Source of the DNA: Halothece sp. PCC 7418
GTDB lineage: Bacteria > Cyanobacteriota > Cyanobacteriia > Cyanobacteriales > Rubidibacteraceae
Direction: 5' to 3'
Assembly (NCBI RefSeq): GCF_000317635.1
Contig: NC_019779.1
Coordinates: 992,001 to 1,056,000, forward strand
DNA: 64,000 nucleotides
Positions 36,016 through 44,911 of this stretch are shown in pieces. The notes under the pieces are model-generated. The model saw only the letters and a program-made list of their open reading frames with translations, made no database searches and had not been told where the DNA came from. The number at the start of each line of letters is the position of its first letter. Within the stretch, counting starts at the first letter, position 1. Made by a program: the position numbers and the translations under genes.

Positions 36016-38283
36016 TTAATTATCAAAGTCTTCATCCGTTGCAGGAGTTGCGCCGGAAACGGTGACTAGATCAATTTGCTGACGATAATAGTCAACACTT
36101 TTCACTTGCACTTTCACTCGCGAACCCAAACGATAAGCAATGCGGTTTTTGCGACCCACTAAACAAGCATGACGGGCGCGATATTCATACCAGTCATCTT
36201 TAAGGGAACTGACATGAACTAAGCCTTCCACGAGTAAGTCTTCAATTTCCACAAAGAAACCATAAGATTGAACACCTGTAATTAAGCCTGAGAAAACCTC
36301 TCCCGTCCGTTCTTTCATTTTCTCGGCTTTTTTGAGTCCTTTGAGGTCATTTTCAGCATCTTCCACCATTTTGTCTCGTTCATTGAGATGGTGAATGAAA
36401 CTGGCAATTTGTTCTTCGTACTCCGTTGCCATCGCGGGCGGAAGAACTTTCCAGTTGATTTTACCGTGACTGCCAGGACCGTGCAGATCCACGCCTTCTT
36501 TGGCCCGACTGTGTCGCCGATCGCGCCCCTCTTGAAAAACAGACTTTAAGATCCGTTGCACCCACAAATCAGCATAGCGTTGTCCTGGAGAAATACAAGG
36601 ACTGTAAGCCGTGCTTTCGGCTAGTCCAAAGTGCTCACCCGGTTTCGTGCTATATTTTGCTAATTTCAGGGTTGATTTCAAGAAAAACATCAACACGCGA
36701 GCGGCGCTAGATTTAGAAATTTGACGGCTGAAGTTCTGATAATCTTGCGGACGCAACTCATCCTCATTTTCCAATTCCAGTTGCAGTTCTAAGTTATTCC
36801 CCAATTTCATCAAGTCTTCAATTTCCGTATAATCAGAAATCTGTTGAATGCGATAAATGGCAGGGACTCCAAGGGCTTGTAAGTGCCCTCCCACAACTTG
36901 TCCAGGGAGAATCATTAACTCAGTCAGTAAAGAGCGCACTGGTAGGGAAGAATCCACCACAACAGCCCCTAAGCGTCCTTCATCTTTAAATCCGCTCTGG
37001 GCTTCGGGGAGTTCAATATCAAACCCGCCTCGTTGCAGCCGTTGTGCTTTGACCAAGGGACTCAGGGTGAAAAAGAGTTCATGGAGCATTTCTACCGCAG
37101 ATTTCAGTTCTGGCGCAACCTCTTCCTTACCCCCTAATAAGGATTGCGCTTCTTGATAACTAAAGTGTTGATCGACCCGAATCACACTTTCATCAATAGA
37201 AAAATCTTGAATCTCACCCATTTGATCCACAGTTAGCACTACGCTGACTGCAAGCCGATCTTCTCCAGGAATCAAGGATGCACACTGCTGGACTTCTGGC
37301 GGTAACAGAGGAATCACTAAATCTCTTAAAAAGACTGCGGTTCCCCGTTGTTTCGCTGCATTATCTAAAGCCGAGTCGGAAGAGACATAATGGGCGACAT
37401 CGGCAAGATGAATCCCTAAACGCCAGTTCCCACCATTAGTTTTATCTAAAGTAAGAGCATTTTCCACAAAAGGAGGCTTCTCTTGTGTTTGTGGTGTTTC
37501 GTCCAGAGAAATCGTCAGCAGATCTCGATAATCTTGTCTGTTGGCAAGAGCTTTTTCATCAAAGGTTGGAGTCAGGGCTTCGGCTTCGGCTAAAGCGTGT
37601 TGAGAGAAAGTTCTCGGTAAGTCATGTTTACAACAGACAATATCTGTATCTGCTGCTTCTTCCGCGTCACTTCCCAGCACTTTTGTCACTCGACCCAGAG
37701 GAGGATGATCCCCGAGAGGATAGCGCAAAACTTCCACATGAACCAAATGATCCACTGCTTCTTTTAAGTCCGCACCATCGGGACTGAGATTGAGTTCAAA
37801 CAATAGGCGATCATCAAGGGGGACAGCGTGATACTCTTGCTTGTTGTCGTCTTCTACTTCTCGAACTTGGGCGAGAAGGGAAGGGTTGGCGCGATCAAGG
37901 ATCACTTGTACCTCTCCTTCAGGAGAACGACGGCGACTGGCTTCTTTAATCACCTTTACTAAAACGCGATCGCCGTTCCAAGCACTGCCTAAATGAGATT
38001 CGCGGACATAGATATCATCCGTCCCTTCTTGGTCTTGAATGGCAAAACAAAATCCCTTACTGGAACAACGGAGTTTTGCTTCTACCACATCCTCTTGGGG
38101 AGGACGGCGATATTTTCCTCTTTCTTTGACAATAACGCCGATGCGTTCTAAAGCATCCAGAGCAACTTGTAATTGTTGGATACTGTATTCATCTTGAAGG
38201 TTGAGCTTTTTTTCGAGAACTTTTGGGGCAACCAGTTTATTATCACTTAAATGAGACAGGATTGTAGCGATTGAAAATTCCAT
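36016..38283 (-). CDS. RNase R/II-family protein lacking the usual catalytic aspartates (Zam-like)
   Basis: 755 residues: winged-helix N-terminus, cold-shock-like region, RNB domain (GGNWRLGIHLADVAHYV at about 284-300, RLAVSVVLTVDQMGEI, RYADLWVQRILKSVF) and a C-terminal S1 domain (FSGLITGVQSYGFFVEIEDL). In RNase II and R the residues before GGxWRL read DxxDxDDA and bind the two metal ions; here residues 257-280 read LLTISLDETPQTQEK and then PPFVENALTLD, so the set is missing. Cyanobacterial Zam, linked with acetazolamide resistance, is an RNB-family protein of similar length; this may be its orthologue. Exonuclease activity is doubtful. Confidence 0.82.
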   Translation of the reverse strand: MEFSIATILSHLSDNKLVAPKVLEKKLNLQDEYSIQQLQVALDALERIGVIVKERGKYRRPPQEDVVEAKLRCSSKGFCFAIQDQEGTDDIYVRESHLGSAWNGDRVLVKVIKEASRRRSPEGEVQVILDRANPSLLAQVREVEDDNKQEYHAVPLDDRLLFELNLSPDGADLKEAVDHLVHVEVLRYPLGDHPPLGRVTKVLGSDAEEAADTDIVCCKHDLPRTFSQHALAEAEALTPTFDEKALANRQDYRDLLTISLDETPQTQEKPPFVENALTLDKTNGGNWRLGIHLADVAHYVSSDSALDNAAKQRGTAVFLRDLVIPLLPPEVQQCASLIPGEDRLAVSVVLTVDQMGEIQDFSIDESVIRVDQHFSYQEAQSLLGGKEEVAPELKSAVEMLHELFFTLSPLVKAQRLQRGGFDIELPEAQSGFKDEGRLGAVVVDSSLPVRSLLTELMILPGQVVGGHLQALGVPAIYRIQQISDYTEIEDLMKLGNNLELQLELENEDELRPQDYQNFSRQISKSSAARVLMFFLKSTLKLAKYSTKPGEHFGLAESTAYSPCISPGQRYADLWVQRILKSVFQEGRDRRHSRAKEGVDLHGPGSHGKINWKVLPPAMATEYEEQIASFIHHLNERDKMVEDAENDLKGLKKAEKMKERTGEVFSGLITGVQSYGFFVEIEDLLVEGLVHVSSLKDDWYEYRARHACLVGRKNRIAYRLGSRVKVQVKSVDYYRQQIDLVTVSGATPATDEDFDN

Positions 38284-38634
38284 CTGATATTAGTATCTTA
38301 TCGGGTTCACTTACACAGAATGTGCAGACTTTAAAAACACTACTGCTGGCGTGTTATTCGTTGAACGATGAAACCACTATAGCTAATGTTTAGAGAACAG
38401 CAAGCCAATCAATTGCTGATGTCTTCGGAGCGCATCAATGGGCTTTGCTTGCAATAGCATCTTCATTCGATAACGATTAAACTACAGAAGTAGTGCTATC
38501 TTTATCTATTCTATCTGGTTTTGGACTTGAGTCCGAAATGAGTCTGATCATAGTTGCCATCTTTCTTCCTAAATTGATTTTTAACTGTGCTCAGACCACA
38601 GAGCAAGAACCAGTCATGAATTACAATTATCATT
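38284..38634. other. 351-bp divergent intergenic region, nothing recognised
   Basis: Lies between the starts of the RNB-family gene (minus) and the 253-residue protein gene (plus), so both promoters should be here. A CACTATAGCTAATG stretch near 38373 and CTCAGACCACAGAG inverted letters near 38590 were noticed; neither is convincing as an operator. No ORF or structured RNA could be supported. Confidence 0.5.
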
Positions 38635-39396
38635 ATGCTTGAGCAATTTCGCACTCATTTTCCCCAAGGAAGTCTTATTAGCGAATTAATTCAAATTGAC
38701 CACGGAAAATATATTGTTCGCGCTAGTGTCCAAAATGAAGGGTTGACCCTTGCGACTGGACTCGCTGCTGCTGATACAGTTGAACAAGCCGAAGATAAAG
38801 CTCGCGATCGCGCTTTAGCTGTTTTAAATCTTTCTCTTTCTCCTTCTTCGTCCCCTTCTGTTGTCACCTCAACACCAGAACAAGCGGAAAAAACTGTTGC
38901 TTCCTCCCCTCAAAAAGACTTTGATACTCCTACGACTCAAACTTTCATCTCACAAGCGAGCGAAGTTAGTTTCACTGAAAACCAATCACCGTCTTCTCAG
39001 GGGTCTCCCACTGCTGTCAATGGTGTTTCCCACACAGAGGAGAGATCTAGTCTGTCCTCCTCTGAGTCTTCTGAATTGGTTCAAGATCTAAACACAGATG
39101 TGGAAACTGAACGCAATGACCCTGAAGTGAGCAGTAGAAAGATCGCTTCCACTGAAACCGAAGCAGGGGCGAGTGCATCAAGTCGGGCTGAAGAATTGAT
39201 TATGGATAGCTCTGATATTATTGCTCGCACGAATGTTGAATTGCGACGACTGAACTGGACAAGCGAACAAGGACGAAAATTCTTAGAAGAGACTTATGGT
39301 AAACGATCGCGCTCTCTTCTCTCCGAATCGGAGTTATTAGAATTCCTCCAATATTTAGAAAAACAACCCACGCCCACTGCCCATGGTGACCAGTAA
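38635..39396 (+). CDS. Conserved cyanobacterial protein with low-complexity linker
   Basis: 253 residues. The N-terminal 65 residues (LEQFRTHFPQGSLISELIQI through VEQAEDKARDRALAVLNL) look like a small alpha/beta domain; about 70-185 is a Ser/Thr/Glu-rich linker without structure; the C-terminal 60 residues (SSDIIARTNVELRRLNWTSE, GRKFLEETYGKRSRSLLSES) form a compact helical domain. The organisation resembles an adaptor. Function unknown. It faces clpP convergently with 42 bp between stops, and its last codons GGTGACCAGTAA contain the AGTGACC-like heptamer. Confidence 0.7.
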   Translation: MLEQFRTHFPQGSLISELIQIDHGKYIVRASVQNEGLTLATGLAAADTVEQAEDKARDRALAVLNLSLSPSSSPSVVTSTPEQAEKTVASSPQKDFDTPTTQTFISQASEVSFTENQSPSSQGSPTAVNGVSHTEERSSLSSSESSELVQDLNTDVETERNDPEVSSRKIASTETEAGASASSRAEELIMDSSDIIARTNVELRRLNWTSEQGRKFLEETYGKRSRSLLSESELLEFLQYLEKQPTPTAHGDQ

Positions 39397-39438
39397 CAAG
39401 AAACAGGAAACAGATTGGTACTGGTCACAGGTGAAGCG

Positions 39439-40038
39439 TTAAGACGGTGGGTTACTTGCGGAGGGACGACGTTCAATCACACGGTCAATTAAGCCATATT
39501 CCATGGACTCTTGAGGGGACATAAAGAAGTCGCGCTCTGTGTCTTCTGCAATGCGGTCTAAGGGCTGACCCGTATGTTCGGCTAGGTAGTGGTTCAACTG
39601 CTGCTTGAGATAGAGAATTTCTTTTGCTTGAATTTCAATATCGGTGGCTTGACCTTGCGCCCCCCCTAAGGGTTGGTGAATCATAATGCGAGAATGGGGA
39701 AGACTGAGGCGTTTTCCTTTTTCACCAGCACTGAGGAGAAATGCCCCCATGCTTGCAGCGAGTCCTAAACAGATTGTAGAAACATCAGGACGGATCTGGT
39801 TCATGGTATCAAAAATCCCCAGTCCAGCACTCACCGAACCCCCAGGAGAATTGATATAGAGATAAATATCTTTTTCGGGGTCTTCTGCTTCTAAGTAGAG
39901 CATTTGCGCCACGATTAGGTTGGCAATTTCATCATCCACCTGTTGTCCTAAAAAGACAATTCTCTCTCTAAGTAAGCGAGAGTAGATATCAAAGGCGCGT
40001 TCGCCACGACCCGAGGTTTCAATAACGGTAGGGATCAT
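39439..40038 (-). CDS. clpP: ATP-dependent Clp protease proteolytic subunit
   Basis: 199 residues with the catalytic triad in place: Ser in [20 protein letters not shown], His in [20 protein letters not shown] and Asp in [20 protein letters not shown]. ClpP forms heptameric rings working with ClpC or ClpX. Cyanobacteria have several clpP paralogues; the one here cannot be numbered safely. The start ATG at 40038 gives [20 protein letters not shown], the normal N-terminus. Confidence 0.95.
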   Translation of the reverse strand: MIPTVIETSGRGERAFDIYSRLLRERIVFLGQQVDDEIANLIVAQMLYLEAEDPEKDIYLYINSPGGSVSAGLGIFDTMNQIRPDVSTICLGLAASMGAFLLSAGEKGKRLSLPHSRIMIHQPLGGAQGQATDIEIQAKEILYLKQQLNHYLAEHTGQPLDRIAEDTERDFFMSPQESMEYGLIDRVIERRPSASNPPS

Positions 40039-40195
40039 AGATTTGTTTCTTCAGTTGCTGATTGTCTTCGGTAGGTCAATTGTAACTAAATTCAAGGTTG
40101 GTTTGGCTTACTCATGATCTTTTGCTGAATGTGAGGTCAAAGCATTATAGCAATCCCATAAGAATCGCTGCTGCAGAGTTGTCCCGCCCGTTGGA

Positions 40196-40366
40196 TTAAT
40201 TCTTGGCAAGCCTATCAGTTTCATCAAGAAAAACCCCCAAGGCGAGGGTTGTTACTTCCGCCTTGCCACCGTCAAGGGGCTTCATCGTTTCATCGGTGAG
40301 CGGTTCTAAAAACTCTAAATCCACGGTTTCTAGATTCTGATGATCCAGATCAAAAGGATGTTTCAT
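40196..40366 (-). CDS. Small double-glycine-leader peptide, RiPP-precursor-like
   Basis: 56 residues from ATG 40366, behind a near-perfect ribosome site (GAGGAGGATTCC, 4 bp before the ATG). The first 34 residues, MKHPFDLDHQNLETVDLEFL then EPLTDETMKPLDGG, have the acidic alternating Leu/Asp pattern and Gly-Gly end typical of leader peptides cut by peptidase-containing ABC exporters in cyanobacteria. The remaining 22 residues, KAEVTTLALGVFLDETDRLA plus KN, would be the core; it has no cysteine and several Thr. No maturase or exporter is next to it (clpP and moaE are the neighbours). Lies in the 422-bp spacer 40039-40460, which shows no other gene. Confidence 0.65.
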   Translation of the reverse strand: MKHPFDLDHQNLETVDLEFLEPLTDETMKPLDGGKAEVTTLALGVFLDETDRLAKN

Positions 40367-40460
40367 GGAATCCTCCTCTGTTGTTGATTGGTTTATTGGT
40401 TACTGTATCGAGGAATTCCCTGAAATAAGTGCCATGATGGCAGATACCTGAAAAGTGAGA

Positions 40461-40904
40461 CTAACAACGCGGACAATCCACCCAGTTCGCTTCAATAGTT
40501 CCATCAGGGAGAATACTCGCTTCTTTCTTCCAAATGGGGGCATTATGTTTGAGGGTGTCTATAGCGTACTGACAAGCAGCAAAGGCTTCACTACGATGGG
40601 GACATCCCACAGCAACTAAAACGCTAATTTCGCCAATTTTTAGCCGTCCAACGCGATGATGAATCACCACCCGATTCACTGGCGACCATCGTTCCCGAAT
40701 TTGGGCTGCAATTTGTTTAAATAGCGCGATCGCCATGGGTTCGTAGGCTTGATATTCTAGATAAGCAACGGGTTTTCCATCAGTTTGTTCCCGTACTGTC
40801 CCACTCATCAGCGCGATCGCGCCATTGGCTGGATCATCAGCGAGATCGTACACTTCATCAAAGAATAGCGGTGCAAAAGCAATTTGAAAGTGATCTTTTG
40901 TCAT
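40461..40904 (-). CDS. moaE: Molybdopterin synthase catalytic subunit
   Basis: 147 residues with the MoaE pattern: GAIALMSGTVREQTDGKPVA, YLEYQAYEPMA, VVIHHRVGRLKIGEISVLVA, VGCPHRSEAFAACQYAIDTL and the PIWKKE motif with the catalytic Lys. MoaE with thiocarboxylated MoaD adds two sulfurs to precursor Z in molybdenum cofactor synthesis. moaD is not in the window. The start ATG (40904) is itself part of a heptamer array, and no purine-rich ribosome site is found upstream. An alternative start further inside (residue 35 Met, SGTV) would lose conserved sequence. Confidence 0.94.
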   Translation of the reverse strand: MTKDHFQIAFAPLFFDEVYDLADDPANGAIALMSGTVREQTDGKPVAYLEYQAYEPMAIALFKQIAAQIRERWSPVNRVVIHHRVGRLKIGEISVLVAVGCPHRSEAFAACQYAIDTLKHNAPIWKKEASILPDGTIEANWVDCPRC

Positions 40905-41061
40905 TGGTCACTGGTCACTGGTCACTGGTCACTGGTCACTGGTCATTGGTCATTGGTCACTGTTCACTGGTCACTGGTCATTGGTCATTGGTCACTGTTC
41001 ACTGGTCACTGGTCACTGGTCACTGGTCACTGGTCACTGGTCATTAGTCATTAGTCACTGA
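40901..41061. repeat. Heptamer tandem array, 23 units of TCACTGG type
   Basis: 161 bp made entirely of 7-bp units, mostly TCACTGG with TCATTGG, TCACTGT and TCATTAG variants. It fills the whole space between moaE and futC, including the moaE start codon and the end of futC. This is the short tandemly repeated heptamer class known from cyanobacteria. Not a CRISPR: no spacers. Confidence 0.95.
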
Positions 41062-42177
41062 TTACTGATGGGAAATCAACTGCGGTTGCATTTGTCCTTG
41101 TTTTCCTGAGGTATGACTCGGAAAGAGATGTAATAAGTCTTCATTCAATTTAACTTGAACGCGGGTTTGGGGGGCTAAGAGTTGTTTTTGGTGGGTTCGC
41201 GCTTGTAATTCCATTCCAGAAGGAAGTCGCAGACGGTAGCGATGTTCTCGTCCTAAAAACTCGCGATCGCGCACCATAATCTCAGAATTTTCATCAGGAA
41301 TCAAGGTGATATCTTCTTGGCGAATCATTAAATCCCCGTGATCCCCTTGTACCTCATCCGACACCTGCGAGGAGTTTAAGGTAAATGTTCCGACTTCAGT
41401 TTCCCAACCCTTTCTGGTGCGATTAGCGGGGAGAAAGTTTCCTTGCGTGACAAATTCCGCAACAAACCGAGATGCAGGGTAAGTATAAATGGTTTCTGGC
41501 GTGTCATGCTGTTCTAAGTGACCCTGTTGCATCACCGCCACGGAATCAGAAATCGAAAGGGCTTCTTCTTGGTCGTGGGTAACAAATACCGCAGCAATCC
41601 CTGAAGCCTTGAGAATATCCCGTAATTCCGTTCGTAAGCGTAAACGGACTTGCACATCTAAATTGCTTAACGGTTCGTCTAAAAGCACTAAATTCGGGCG
41701 TGGGGCTAACGCACGGGCGAGGGCGACTCGTTGTTGTTGTCCCCCTGAGAGTTCGTGAGGATACCGTTGGTCTAAGCCTTCTAACCCCACTAAGGCTAAA
41801 GCAGATTGCACTTGCTTTTTCATTTCCATCCCACTGCTGCGATGTTGTTTTAAGCCAAAAGCAATATTTTTCGCAACATTCAGGTGCGGAAACAGCGCGT
41901 AATCTTGAAAGACCATCCCCACATCCCGTTTTTCTGGGGGGACATTTGAAGTCGCATCTGCTACCACTTTTTCGGCGATGGTAATTTTCCCTTGAAACGG
42001 TTGTTCAAATCCTGCAATCAGTCGTAATAGCGTTGTCTTTCCACACCCAGAAGGACCCAATAAACTCAGCAGATGTCCTTGCGGGACACTGAGGCTAACT
42101 TGGTTCACTGCGGGAATGCCTTGACGGGAATAAGTTTTACTAACGCCTTCGAGGTGCAGAATGGGGGATTGTTTCAT
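41062..42177 (-). CDS. futC: ABC transporter ATPase of the Fe(III)/polyamine/sulfate type
   Basis: 371 residues: Walker A GPSGCGKTTLLRLIAGFEQP, Q-loop MVFQDYALFPHLNVAKNIAF, signature LSGGQQQRVALARALA, Walker B LVLLDEPLSNLD, His switch AVFVTHDQEEALSISD, and a C-terminal TOBE-like part (about 280-350). Closest in style to FutC/FbpC iron(III) importers; polyamine or sulfate ATPases are alternatives. No permease or binding protein adjoins it, as in cyanobacteria where fut genes are dispersed. The final codons (CATCAGTAA) lie in the heptamer array. Confidence 0.82.
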   Translation of the reverse strand: MKQSPILHLEGVSKTYSRQGIPAVNQVSLSVPQGHLLSLLGPSGCGKTTLLRLIAGFEQPFQGKITIAEKVVADATSNVPPEKRDVGMVFQDYALFPHLNVAKNIAFGLKQHRSSGMEMKKQVQSALALVGLEGLDQRYPHELSGGQQQRVALARALAPRPNLVLLDEPLSNLDVQVRLRLRTELRDILKASGIAAVFVTHDQEEALSISDSVAVMQQGHLEQHDTPETIYTYPASRFVAEFVTQGNFLPANRTRKGWETEVGTFTLNSSQVSDEVQGDHGDLMIRQEDITLIPDENSEIMVRDREFLGREHRYRLRLPSGMELQARTHQKQLLAPQTRVQVKLNEDLLHLFPSHTSGKQGQMQPQLISHQ

Positions 42178-42312
42178 TAGTTGAGTTTGCGCGATCGATG
42201 CTGACTATAACAATTAAAAATACTTTCCCTATGATAAAAGACTTTTTGCAGATTTTTTGCAGTTAAGCCGTTTGTTAAGTTGAGGAAGAAGTAAACAAGG
42301 AAGGAATTCAAT

Positions 42313-43011
42313 ATGGAAGGAAAACAAGTTCTTCTCACTGGCGGAACTGGCGGTTTAGGTTTAGGCGTTACCCCTGCGGTGGTTAGACGAGGCGCAAAAG
42401 TCACCATTCCCTATCGCAGCGAGGCTTCAGTAGAACGTTTGAAGCAAATTTTATCTCCCAGTGAGTTTGAAAGCATTCGCTTTGTCACACTCGATTTAAG
42501 TAAAGAGAGCGCCATTTCTCAACTCATCGAAGATATGGGACGAGTGGATGTTCTCATTCACCTTGTCGGTGGTTTTTCCATGGGACAACTGGTTGATTAC
42601 AGTTATGAGGACTGGAAAAAAGATTTCCAATTAAATCTTGATACAACTTTCCTAGTCTGTAAACATAGCCTCCGCGCGATGATTAACTCAGGTTATGGGC
42701 GTATTGTCACTGTTGGCTCAAAAGGGGCGGTACAACCCATGGGCGGACTCGCTTCTTACTGTGCATCGAAAGCGGGGGTTGTGGCGTTAACCCAAGCTAT
42801 AGCCGAAGAAGTTAAAGACTACGATAATATTACCGCTAATTGTGTTCTTCCTAGTATTATTGATACTCCGACAAACCGTGAAGCCATGGGAAGTGACCAA
42901 GCGGATCAATGGGTGAGACCCGAATCTTTAGCAGAAGCCATCTGTTATCTCGCCTCAGAGGGCGCAAGAGAAGTTCGAGGCGCAACCCTTCCCGTTTACG
43001 GAAAACTTTAA
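42313..43011 (+). CDS. Short-chain dehydrogenase/reductase
   Basis: 232 residues with the Rossmann glycine motif LLTGGTGGLGLGVTPAVVRR, the DVLIHLVGGFSMG strand in place of NNAG, catalytic Ser in IVTVGSKGAVQPMGGLA and Tyr/Lys in SYCASKAGVVALTQAIAEE. SDR enzymes reduce carbonyls with NAD(P)H; substrate unknown. Ribosome site AGGAAGGAATTCAAT before the ATG. Divergent from futC. Confidence 0.9.
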   Translation: MEGKQVLLTGGTGGLGLGVTPAVVRRGAKVTIPYRSEASVERLKQILSPSEFESIRFVTLDLSKESAISQLIEDMGRVDVLIHLVGGFSMGQLVDYSYEDWKKDFQLNLDTTFLVCKHSLRAMINSGYGRIVTVGSKGAVQPMGGLASYCASKAGVVALTQAIAEEVKDYDNITANCVLPSIIDTPTNREAMGSDQADQWVRPESLAEAICYLASEGAREVRGATLPVYGKL

Positions 43012-43020
43012 CTTAATTTT

Positions 43021-43090
43021 GGTTATTTGTTCTTTGTTCTTCGTTCTTTGTTATTTAATAACCAATGACAGATGACTAATGACTAATGAC
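43021..43090. repeat. Two short heptamer runs (TTTGTTC-like, then ATGACTA-like)
   Basis: TTTGTTC/TTCGTTC units at 43021-43058, then AATGACT units at about 43063-43090, located directly after the SDR stop. The first kind also occurs at 733-780 and the second is related to the TCACTGG arrays at 40.9 and 63.5 kb. Confidence 0.6.
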
Positions 43091-43093
43091 AGT

Positions 43094-43142
43094 GGTCGGG
43101 TGCTCACTCTTTGCGACGTTGAAAGAGATGGGCTTCCCGACC
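43094..43142 (-). terminator. Nested stem-loop downstream of apcF
   Basis: Outer stem GGTCGGG (43094-43100) with CCCGACC (43136-43142) encloses an inner stem CTCTTT (43107-43112) with AAAGAG (43122-43127). On the minus strand it follows the apcF stop by 9 bp. It may stop transcription of apcF or the SDR gene from the other side, or be the end of a lost IS200/IS605-type element, whose ends often fold like this. Confidence 0.4.
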
Positions 43143-43151
43143 GCCTCCTCG

Positions 43152-43661
43152 TTAAATATCTTTTTCGCTTAACTCACGGTTCATGTGATCAAAGGGTTTG
43201 TCAATGAAGGAAGTATCAAGCATTCCCGCATCTTCCGCCATTTTCTTCACCATTTCTTTCATGATTTCAATTCCGCGAACCGTGGGCGCGATGGGAACGC
43301 CAAGCGAATTGTAAGTTTCTCGTAACCCCTGTAAAACTCGCTCATCTAAAACATAAGTATCCCCAGCGACTAACGCATAAGTGGCATAACGGAGATAATA
43401 ATCCATATCCCGCAAACAGGCGGAATAACGGCGAGTTGTATAAGCATTTCCACTGGGGCGAATTAACTCTGGTTGTTCATCAAAGAGTTGTCTTCCCGCT
43501 TCTTTCACGATTGCAGCAGCATTAGAATTAATCAGAGTCGCTGCTTGGACTCGCGCCATCCCGGATGCAAAATAAGACTGAAGCTCATCCATCGCATCAC
43601 GGTCTAAATAGCGACCGGTTACATCATAATTTTTAATTAGAGTTGTGACTGCATCTCGCAT
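43152..43661 (-). CDS. apcF: Allophycocyanin beta-18 subunit
   Basis: 169 residues. Sequence starts MRDAVTTLIKNYDVTGRYLD and carries the bilin-binding Cys82 in RYSACLRDMDYYLRYATYAL, with GNAYTTRR before it and DERVLQGLRETYNSLGVPIA after. The length and LSEKDI C-terminus point to ApcF, the beta-18 subunit of the phycobilisome core that pairs with the linker ApcE in the terminal emitter, and not to ApcB (161 residues). A ribosome site GGGAGG lies 11 bp before the start. Monocistronic, as usual for apcF. Confidence 0.92.
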   Translation of the reverse strand: MRDAVTTLIKNYDVTGRYLDRDAMDELQSYFASGMARVQAATLINSNAAAIVKEAGRQLFDEQPELIRPSGNAYTTRRYSACLRDMDYYLRYATYALVAGDTYVLDERVLQGLRETYNSLGVPIAPTVRGIEIMKEMVKKMAEDAGMLDTSFIDKPFDHMNRELSEKDI

Positions 43662-43945
43662 CTTTTATTATCCTCCCAAAGCAACTGATTTTATGATGAT
43701 CTAAAAAATAAGTTTAGTGTCTTGCTCCCCTGTCATTGCCAGTGAAGCAATTTTGTAATCTTGATTATTCTATCGTTTCCCTGCTCTCATCATCCCCTCT
43801 GTTGCAACATTTTCTGAGATCTGGCGTTACAAAACTTAATTATCTCGACCCATTACTCCAAAGACTCAAAGCCTGATGCACTTGATCTTAAACTTGATCG
43901 GGGAATAACACTTACCAGTAAGAAGTTACCCAAGAACCAATAATA

Positions 43946-44860
43946 ATGACTAAAAAACAAGCTCAACCTTTTCTGAAGTGGGCTGGGGGAAAAACGCAAC
44001 TCCTAGCACAAATCGAATCCTTTTTTCCTAAAGAATTACTAATGGGTTCAATGACAAGATACATTGAGCCATTTGTGGGCGGAGGAGCCCTCTTTTTTAA
44101 GGTTGCTAATACTTATCCGATTCAAGACTTTATAATCTCTGATATTAATCCTGAGTTAATTCTCGCTTATCAAACGATTCAAAAAGAAGTTGAGGGATTA
44201 ATTAATCACTTATGGGATAAACAAAAAACCTATCTGGCGTTACCTGGGGAAGAACGAAAAAACTTTTTTTATCAAGTCCGCACTGATTATAATCAACAAC
44301 GCAATCAAATCAACTTTGATCTTTATACGTCAAACTGGATTGAAAGAACTGCTCAACTGATCTTCCTCAATCGAACCTGTTTTAATGGACTATTTCGAGT
44401 GAATTCAAAAGGAGAGTTTAATGTCCCCTTCGGTCGCTATAAAAAGCCTAGAATTTGCGATGCAGATAATCTCAGACAAGTTGCCAAAATTTTAGAGCAA
44501 ACAGCAATTCATCAAGGAGATTTCACCCAATGCAAAGCATTCGTTGATCAGGCTTCTTTCGTTTATTTCGATCCACCCTATCGACCGATTAGCAAAACAT
44601 CAAGTTTTAATGCTTATTCTAAGCAAAGTTTCAATAATTCCGAACAGTTAAGGTTGAGAGATTTTTTCCACTTATTGGATCAAAAAGGAGCAAAATTATT
44701 ATTGAGTAATTCTGATCCCAAAAATGAAGACCCAACAGATGATTTTTTTGAAAATGCTTATTATCCTTATCGAATTGAAAGAGTGGAAGCAGCCCGAAAT
44801 ATTAATAGCAACGCGAGTAAGCGGGGAAAAATAAAGGAATTGGTAATTATAAATTATTAG
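43946..44860 (+). CDS. DpnM/Dam-type DNA adenine N6-methyltransferase
   Basis: 304 residues. SAM-binding motif FLKWAGGKTQLLAQI near the N-terminus, EPFVGGGALFFKV, LNRTCFNGLFRVNSKGEFNV (Dam-family block) and the catalytic DPPY at 209-212 (YFDPPYRP). Alpha-class Dam enzymes of this type usually methylate GATC. No restriction endonuclease gene is alongside, so it is a solitary methylase or paired with the next gene. HIP1 octamers (GCGATCGC), abundant here, contain GATC. Confidence 0.9.
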   Translation: MTKKQAQPFLKWAGGKTQLLAQIESFFPKELLMGSMTRYIEPFVGGGALFFKVANTYPIQDFIISDINPELILAYQTIQKEVEGLINHLWDKQKTYLALPGEERKNFFYQVRTDYNQQRNQINFDLYTSNWIERTAQLIFLNRTCFNGLFRVNSKGEFNVPFGRYKKPRICDADNLRQVAKILEQTAIHQGDFTQCKAFVDQASFVYFDPPYRPISKTSSFNAYSKQSFNNSEQLRLRDFFHLLDQKGAKLLLSNSDPKNEDPTDDFFENAYYPYRIERVEAARNINSNASKRGKIKELVIINY

Positions 44861-44911
44861 AACATAAGATTTAAAATATTAATATAGAATGAATTATAAA
44901 AATAGTTTGAA

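Noticed and set aside
33686-40366. RiPP cluster joining the SagB-like enzyme and the double-glycine peptide
   Set aside because: They are 5 kb apart with housekeeping genes between, and the peptide core lacks Cys; only Ser/Thr could be modified. Kept as separate observations.
40901-41061. CRISPR array
   Set aside because: Units are 7 bp, contiguous and without spacers; no cas genes near.
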